A DNA stretch of 64,000 nucleotides from Sporomusa termitida (GTDB lineage: Bacteria > Bacillota > Negativicutes > Sporomusales > Sporomusaceae), in contig NZ_CP036259.1 in assembly GCF_007641255.1 (NCBI RefSeq), forward strand, positions 3,226,501-3,290,500, in the 5' to 3' direction. Below are positions 59,314 through 64,000 of the stretch, in pieces. Made by a program: the position numbers and the translations under genes. Positions within the stretch are counted from its first letter, which is position 1, and each line of letters begins with the position of its first letter. The notes under the pieces were generated by a model that was given only the letters and a program-made list of their open reading frames with translations, did no database searches and had not been told where the DNA came from.

Positions 59314-60087
59314 TCACTCTTCCGTCGCAATCTGGTCCCAGATTTCCTTCTGCAGTTCCTTAAAACGTGCATCAAACCGCGCATCATAATAGGGACGCGG
59401 CCGTTCAATGTCTATGGTAAACTCAGCTTTTATTCTGCCGGGCCGCTTGCTCATTACAATAACCCGGTCGGAAAGCACAATAGCTTCCTCGATATCATGA
59501 GTTACAAACAGCACACTCTTGCCTACCTTTTCCCACATTTTTAAAAAGGCACTGCCAATTTTAACTCTGGTCTGCGCATCCAAGGGGCCAAACGGTTCAT
59601 CCATAAGATAAAGATCAGGATCATAGGCAAAGGAACGCGCCAAGGCTACCCTTTTTCTCATTCCGCCTGAAAGCTGCTGAGGATAATACTGTTCAAAGTT
59701 TTTTAGCCCTACCGAGTCAAGCAAACTTACCGCTTGGGCCGTTTGCTCCTTTATATTCAGCCCCTTTACCTCCAGCGGTAACCTCACATTATCTACAACG
59801 GTTTTCCACGGCAGCAAGGCATCATTTTGAAAGACAAACCCCACTGAGTCAGGCACACCCTGCACGTCCCTGCCATCCAGCAATATTTCGCCACTCTCCG
59901 CCTTTAACAAACCTGAAACTGCTTTGAGCAAAGTGGATTTACCGCAGCCACTTGGACCGACGATGGAGACAAATTCGCCATCCTGTACCGTCAAACTAAT
60001 ATTATCAATGGCCAGAGTGCTGTGTTCCTTGGTAATATAGCGTATCTTTAGATTATTAATAGTCAGTTTAGGTGCCTCATTGCCCAT
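59314..60087 (-). CDS. ABC transporter ATP-binding protein (SsuB/TauB family)
   Basis: 257 residues after GGGAGTG. Walker A SIVGPSGCGKSTLLKAVSGL, Q loop GFVFQNDALLPWKTVVDNV, signature LSGGMRKRVALARSFA, Walker B DLYLMDEPFGPLDAQTR, switch VTHDIEEAIVLSDRVIVMS. Energises the importer encoded by the next two genes. Confidence 0.95.
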   Translation of the reverse strand: MGNEAPKLTINNLKIRYITKEHSTLAIDNISLTVQDGEFVSIVGPSGCGKSTLLKAVSGLLKAESGEILLDGRDVQGVPDSVGFVFQNDALLPWKTVVDNVRLPLEVKGLNIKEQTAQAVSLLDSVGLKNFEQYYPQQLSGGMRKRVALARSFAYDPDLYLMDEPFGPLDAQTRVKIGSAFLKMWEKVGKSVLFVTHDIEEAIVLSDRVIVMSKRPGRIKAEFTIDIERPRPYYDARFDARFKELQKEIWDQIATEE

Positions 60088-60139
60088 ATTTTCACTCCCA
60101 TTTAAAATTCCGCCTATATTCCCTTGCTCATACCGTCTC

Positions 60140-60991
60140 TTATAATTCGGTCAATAGCGCCTCCTCAACAGAAATTCGCTGTGGCGGATAGGGCGTCTGA
60201 TCTGGCCAGCCGACATCGACATACGTAACCACACTGAGGTATGCGGGCAAATCAAAATGGTTTCTTACACGTTCTTTCATTGCCTCAGTAAAGGTAAGCC
60301 ATACCCCGCCCAGGCCATAAGCATGAGCTGCCAGCACAATATTCTGCGCTGCCGCGCCGCAATCCAAGAGACGATTGCGCACCGGATTTAATGGGTTAGC
60401 GGCATAGACCCGTTCATCCTGTAACAGTACAAGATGTACCGGACCCCCGGGTATATCCGCTCCTACAAATAAGCCGGGCGTTTTTTCTTCCCGCACAACC
60501 AGATAGCGGATGGATTGCAGATTGCAGGAATGAGCCGCCCACAGCCCGGTTTCCAGCACCTTTCGTACTACCTCTTCCGGCACGCGTTTCGCTGCCCAAT
60601 GGCGAACCGAACGTCTTCCATAAATGACCTGATCAAACAGCGTTTGTTCTCCCGGGGTGAGGATATGCCACTGCCAGTCTGATAAATTGAGCTCCTGTCC
60701 TGCAAGGAGAATTTTGGCAAAACCGAGAAGCTTTTGTGCATAAACATAATCGGGTAATTCATGAGACAAACCTCTTTTATCCCATAAGGCAAGCAAACGC
60801 AGCGCGGTCTCTGTCTGCTTGTCATTTAACGTTTTTTTGTAATAGGCAGCATGATAAACCTGGATTTCCATAGTATGATGCAGGCGTTCCCGAAAGCGGG
60901 CCCGAAATTCAGTTTCCGCCAGAGAGAGGTATTCAGCATCCGAAAGATTAAACTTTTTTTGAATTTCTTCAATATTTTCTTTAGTAGACAT
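60140..60991 (-). CDS. Nitroreductase-family protein with N-terminal extension
   Basis: 283 residues from the ATG at 60989-60991 (AAAGGAGTGAAG upstream); an in-frame start ten codons earlier has poorer support. Residues ~130-283 are a nitroreductase FMN fold: VIYGRRSVRHWAAKRVPEEV, 'LETGLWAAHSCNLQSIRYLV', 'DCGAAAQNIVLAAHAYGLGG' and 'VGWPDQTPYPPQRISVEEAL'. The first ~125 residues are a helical domain not typical of the family. Possibly an FMN-dependent reductase for the pathway intermediate, or a flavin-handling protein supplying UbiD cofactor; neither is proven. It sits between the M20 gene and the ABC genes. Confidence 0.82.
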   Translation of the reverse strand: MSTKENIEEIQKKFNLSDAEYLSLAETEFRARFRERLHHTMEIQVYHAAYYKKTLNDKQTETALRLLALWDKRGLSHELPDYVYAQKLLGFAKILLAGQELNLSDWQWHILTPGEQTLFDQVIYGRRSVRHWAAKRVPEEVVRKVLETGLWAAHSCNLQSIRYLVVREEKTPGLFVGADIPGGPVHLVLLQDERVYAANPLNPVRNRLLDCGAAAQNIVLAAHAYGLGGVWLTFTEAMKERVRNHFDLPAYLSVVTYVDVGWPDQTPYPPQRISVEEALLTEL

Positions 60992-61013
60992 TGCCGCTTC
61001 ACTCCTTTGTGCT

Positions 61014-62339
61014 TCACTCATCCTTATAGTTCTTGTTTTCCGTACGAATCAGGTCTTCCATAAAGTCAATATACTGTTCCCGGGTATATTTAGGCCGGTA
61101 TTGCCCGGTAAGTTCCCTGGCCTTGGCGGCATTATCCCGGAGCAGTTTATAGGCTGCCAGCGCAAAAATCTTGGCGGTGATGATATACGCGGCTTCCTCA
61201 TCCACTATGGCAAATTTATCGGTATGAGCCCCGCCGGCAACCCCGCCGGTGTAAAAGCCCAGTACAGGCAAAACATGTTCTAAATCTCCGACATCGGTTG
61301 AACTGGTTTTATGAGAGGCCGGATCGGCTTCATGAATAACAGCCTGCGGCGCTGCCTCTCGTGCTGCTTCTATGAGGATCGTACTGGCCGGCTGCGGCAA
61401 CCGTGGCAAATATCCCGGCATGGTGGCAATCTCAATGGCTGCCCCAATGGCTTGGGCACCGGCTTTAAACGCGCGGTCAGTCTTTTTTTCGGCATCAAGA
61501 ATGGCTTCGACATTCCTGGCCCTGACAAGGGTTTCGATCACCACTTCATTGGGCACCACATTCACCAGATTTCCTCCTTTAGTCACAATAGGGTGTACCC
61601 TAACCGCATCCTGATCCCGAAAGGTTTCCCGCTGAAACGCCAGGGCCGCCAGACCAAGGGAAGCCGCATTTAAGGCATTAATACCCTTCTCGGGTGCTGC
61701 GGCAGCATGTGCTTCTCTCCCTGAATAACGGACGACTTTAGAAACAAAACCGTTTGATGAACCGCTGCCGATCGAAATGCCGTCCTCCCCGGAGTGATTG
61801 ACAATCGCCAGATCCACATCATCAAATGCGCCAAGCCTGATAAGCTCGCATTTGCCACCGCCATACCTGATCTTGCCTTCTTCCTTAAGCTGATTCTTAA
61901 ATTCAATTTCACCGTATTCCTCAGCTGGTACGGCAAAGAAGATGACCTCACCGCCGAGAGCGGCGGCTATCTCCGGATTGCTTAAGGCTAAAGCCGCTCC
62001 GACAACTCCGGTCAGCTGGACATTGTGACCGCAGCAATGAGCTGCCCCGGTTTCAGAATTAGCAAAAGGATGGGAAGGTATTTTCAGAGCATCCAGTTCA
62101 CCAATCAACGCCAGTGATACTTCCTGACGGCCTCCTTTCAAATATCCCTTGACGCCGGTAATGGCTAACCCTTCCTCGGTCTGTAAATTGAGTTCCTTGA
62201 GAACTCCCGCGAATTTGGCTGCAGTACGGAACTCCTTATATCCCAGCTCGGCATGAGTATAAATATCCCGGCCAAAAGAAATTATTTTTTCCTTGTTCTG
62301 ATCAATAATTGCAATAATCCGTTGCTCTATCCTATCCAT
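61014..62339 (-). CDS. M20 family amidohydrolase (AbgB-like)
   Basis: 441 residues after CAGGAGGATATG. FGRDIYTHAELGYKEFRTAA, then metal site 'AAHCCGHNVQLTGVVGAALA' (Cys-Cys-Gly-His-Asn), 'VIFFAVPAEEYGEIEF' with the catalytic Glu pair, NLVNVVPNEVVIETLVRARN and 'SSTDVGDLEHVLPVLGFYTG'. The insertion pattern and the AHCCGHN motif point to the p-aminobenzoyl-glutamate hydrolase (AbgB) branch rather than to hippurate hydrolases. It would release an aromatic or acyl acid from an amide conjugate. Overlaps the upstream end of the nitroreductase frame; a structured leader lies just upstream. Confidence 0.92.
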   Translation of the reverse strand: MDRIEQRIIAIIDQNKEKIISFGRDIYTHAELGYKEFRTAAKFAGVLKELNLQTEEGLAITGVKGYLKGGRQEVSLALIGELDALKIPSHPFANSETGAAHCCGHNVQLTGVVGAALALSNPEIAAALGGEVIFFAVPAEEYGEIEFKNQLKEEGKIRYGGGKCELIRLGAFDDVDLAIVNHSGEDGISIGSGSSNGFVSKVVRYSGREAHAAAAPEKGINALNAASLGLAALAFQRETFRDQDAVRVHPIVTKGGNLVNVVPNEVVIETLVRARNVEAILDAEKKTDRAFKAGAQAIGAAIEIATMPGYLPRLPQPASTILIEAAREAAPQAVIHEADPASHKTSSTDVGDLEHVLPVLGFYTGGVAGGAHTDKFAIVDEEAAYIITAKIFALAAYKLLRDNAAKARELTGQYRPKYTREQYIDFMEDLIRTENKNYKDE

Positions 62340-62371
62340 AACATATCCTCCTGTTGTGATAGTCTTTAAAT

Positions 62372-62489
62372 GACAAAAAGGCTCACTTCTCCGCCTGAGA
62401 AATGCAGCCTTTGGTTATTTCCAATCAGCTATGCACGCTGTCCTTTTTGTATCAAATCAATCGTTTTTCTCAGGCCTCTGCTTTTTGTC
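62372..62489 (-). promoter_or_regulatory. Structured leader element upstream of the M20 gene
   Basis: Nested inverted repeats: GACAAAAAG (62372-62380)/CTTTTTGTC (62481-62489), and GCCTGAGAAA (62393-62402)/TTTCTCAGGC (62466-62475). Two small hairpins lie inside: TTGG-N6-CCAA (62411-62424) and CAGC-N7-GCTG (62426-62440). Together they make a branched fold of about 118 bases ending in CTTTTTGTC, 33 bases upstream of the M20 start. It could be a riboswitch-like attenuator or a small palindromic element; no known class recognised. Confidence 0.5.
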
Positions 62490-62504
62490 AGTCAGCCTCT
62501 AAAA

Positions 62505-62867
62505 TCAACGGGCAATTGTAAAAACGTTGCCTGTTGCCGGTGCCTTCCGTTGAGCCCCAAAGTCAACCACTAAATCGCGGATAACCGGATACTTTCTGGC
62601 TGGTTCCACTAAATATTCCCGGCCCGGCTCCAAAACAACATGGCACGATTTTTTGACCACCCCATCCACAGTCATCAGGCAACTGCCACACAAACCGCGT
62701 CCGCAAAAGTAGTCACGAAAGCCCAGTGTAGGATCAATGGTCTTGTAAACCTTTTTTACTGCCATCAGCAGTGTCAGCCCCTCAGCCCCTGGCAATACAT
62801 AGGTCGTATAGTAAGGCAGAGAATCGGTTTCCGGATTAAAGCGAAATATTCTTAAGCGAATGTCCAT
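62505..62867 (-). CDS. Stand-alone SdhB-type 2Fe-2S protein
   Basis: 120 residues. The N-terminal plant-ferredoxin-like domain of succinate dehydrogenase/fumarate reductase iron-sulfur subunits: 'IRLRIFRFNPETDSLPYYTT', then FCGRGLCGSCLMTVDGVVKK with spacing C-x4-C-x2-C-x11-C. The C-terminal domain with the 4Fe-4S and 3Fe-4S clusters, present in ordinary SdhB, is absent. It starts 13 bases after the flavoprotein subunit gene, so the pair likely forms a soluble two-subunit reductase or dehydrogenase. Electron partner and substrate unknown. Confidence 0.88.
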   Translation of the reverse strand: MDIRLRIFRFNPETDSLPYYTTYVLPGAEGLTLLMAVKKVYKTIDPTLGFRDYFCGRGLCGSCLMTVDGVVKKSCHVVLEPGREYLVEPARKYPVIRDLVVDFGAQRKAPATGNVFTIAR

Positions 62868-62880
62868 AATATACCTCCAA

Positions 62881-64000
62881 TTAAAGCTTGGTTACGGGAA
62901 TAGCGGTGACTTTGGGCTCACCTTGCTGTAGCGAAATTAAAGTATGCTGCCCCTCGGCTTCGGTTTGGGGATAATCGGTCCGGAAATGATGCCCGCGCGT
63001 TTCTTGCCGCGCGAGAGCCGATAAAATGACGATTTCCGCCAGCGCCAGCATGCCCCGCACTTCATAAGCTTCCTGGACCTCATAACAGTAACGCTTGTGG
63101 GGAACAACCTTAAGAAAAGATAAAGTTTTCCGCAAATCACGGACTTTTCTTAGCCCGGTGTTTAGGCTTTCTTCATTTCGTTCCAGGCCCACATATTGAT
63201 CCATAATCGTTTTGAGCCGGGATTTTAAAGCAATCGGCCGGACCGCATACTCTTTGTCCTGCTTCCATTCGTCAATCTGACGATACTCTGTCAGCACTTC
63301 CTGCTCAGCCGCAACCACTGCAAAATCAACCTTTGCCGCGAACTGACAAGCACTCAGGGCTGCCCTGCGGCCGAATACCTGGGTTTCAGACAATGCATTG
63401 CCGGATATGCGGTTGGCACCATGTACATTACCGGTAATTTCCCCGGCCGCAAATAAGCCCGGCACATTAGTCCGGCCATGTTCATCAATTTTTATCCCGC
63501 CCAGGCAATAATGGGCCGCAGGCGCCATTTCCAGCTTGTCTGTTCTAAGATCGATACCGACATTAAGCAGATTACCAAATTGATGCAGCCAAGCTGTAAT
63601 TCTTTCGGTGAGCACCGCCGGCGGATATTTAGAATGCGTCAAATCGACAAAGAAACCGCCATGAGGGCTGGCTGTACCCTTTTTCACCTCTTGGCGTATG
63701 GCTTTTATAAACTCATCCCTGGCGGGAAAACCCTCAACAAATACTTCTTCCTTGCCGTTCAGTACCCGGCCGTCCAAAATATCCGGGTTCAATATGTATT
63801 CATACTGTACCAGCCAGCCGCGGGCCGCCGGCGGATATACAACCACCCCGGGATAATAAAGTACCATTTCCAGATCGACAAGCTGTGCACCCACTTGATA
63901 AACCATAACCAACGTTTCACCAGTTGCATCAGGCGGAGTGTCCGTAAAGGGCCACAGCTCCTCATAGCCTCCCGTCGCCAAAAGCGTGGCCTTAGCCTGA
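62881..64000 (-). CDS. FAD-dependent fumarate reductase/succinate dehydrogenase-type flavoprotein subunit (N-terminus outside window)
   Basis: C-terminal ~372 residues; the frame is open to the right edge, reading QAKATLLATGGYEELWPF. Family signs: LLATGGYEE (FAD-binding strand), GGIKIDEHGRTNVPGLFAAG, 'EITGNVHGANRISGNALSET' (the substrate-site HGANR), and a helical C-terminal domain. Catalytic Arg/His residues of fumarate reductase cannot be checked fully. Substrate is probably an unsaturated carboxylate or related compound, not necessarily fumarate. It pairs with the 2Fe-2S protein downstream and is the first visible gene of the UbiD cluster. Confidence 0.88.
   Translation of the reverse strand, partial: QAKATLLATGGYEELWPFTDTPPDATGETLVMVYQVGAQLVDLEMVLYYPGVVVYPPAARGWLVQYEYILNPDILDGRVLNGKEEVFVEGFPARDEFIKAIRQEVKKGTASPHGGFFVDLTHSKYPPAVLTERITAWLHQFGNLLNVGIDLRTDKLEMAPAAHYCLGGIKIDEHGRTNVPGLFAAGEITGNVHGANRISGNALSETQVFGRRAALSACQFAAKVDFAVVAAEQEVLTEYRQIDEWKQDKEYAVRPIALKSRLKTIMDQYVGLERNEESLNTGLRKVRDLRKTLSFLKVVPHKRYCYEVQEAYEVRGMLALAEIVILSALARQETRGHHFRTDYPQTEAEGQHTLISLQQGEPKVTAIPVTKL

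Noticed and set aside
1-64000. CRISPR arrays, tRNA/rRNA genes, complete IS elements or prophage genes
   Set aside because: None seen on reading both strands; repeats found are too few or too degenerate.

Overview
The window looks like chromosome from a diderm, anaerobic, spore-former-related Firmicute of the Negativicutes, most like Sporomusaceae; the genus cannot be fixed. The evidence is mixed. Gram-positive-style control is present (a T-box, a CIRCE element, sigma-A promoters, strong GGAGG ribosome sites), together with a small outer-membrane beta-barrel protein ending in KF. There is also cytochrome bd, a sigma-54 enhancer-binding protein, Fur boxes and many catabolic or transport modules. 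Coding density is high, base composition is moderate (about 50% GC by eye), and no tRNA, rRNA, CRISPR array or complete insertion sequence was seen.

Layout. 1-6.7 kb: edge-truncated ABC substrate-binding lipoprotein; arsS-type radical SAM gene; Rep_3-type initiator gene flanked by three copies of an ATTGCAA-N12-TTGCAAT palindrome; amidohydrolase; outer-membrane protein; coiled-coil gene behind a perfect CIRCE; small proteins; FMN reductase. 6.7-13.5 kb: marR with a Bcr/CflA drug exporter, cydAB, and a marR-doxX-pirin operon with its probable operator. 13.5-20.4 kb: glgC, a T-box-controlled MFS transporter, GNAT, a frameshifted zinc-ribbon gene, a phosphodiesterase and gapN. 20.4-28.2 kb: MetX-like acyltransferase, a divergent serine hydroxymethyltransferase with a sigma-54 promoter, the adjacent sigma-54 activator, and an M20 hydrolase/DUF3100 transport operon. 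28.8-34.9 kb: PAS histidine kinase, MHS-family transporter plus amidohydrolase with a divergent LysR.

34.9-40 kb is an iron-type module: an AraC regulator and two exporter-fold ABC proteins with a short EcfT-like remnant, behind two Fur-like boxes. 40-50 kb is a complete urea block on one strand, urtABCDE followed by ureABCEFGD, coupling urea uptake to hydrolysis. Immediately upstream lie a hybrid kinase and an AraC-type response regulator, separated from urtA by a strong terminator hairpin. 54.2 kb holds a REC-kinase protein transcribed divergently.

55.4 kb to the right edge is one long minus-strand catabolic cluster. In transcription order it holds a flavoprotein reductase subunit, a stand-alone SdhB-type 2Fe-2S protein, an M20 amidohydrolase with a structured leader, a nitroreductase-family protein, an ABC importer, a UbiD decarboxylase, a small unknown protein and an LpdD-type prenyl-FMN chaperone. 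It reads as a pathway that imports an (amide-conjugated?) aromatic or unsaturated acid, cleaves it, decarboxylates it and reduces a product. The substrate is unknown, and this is the strongest candidate for an undescribed system, along with the sigma-54/SHMT-variant locus and the Rep_3 palindrome locus.
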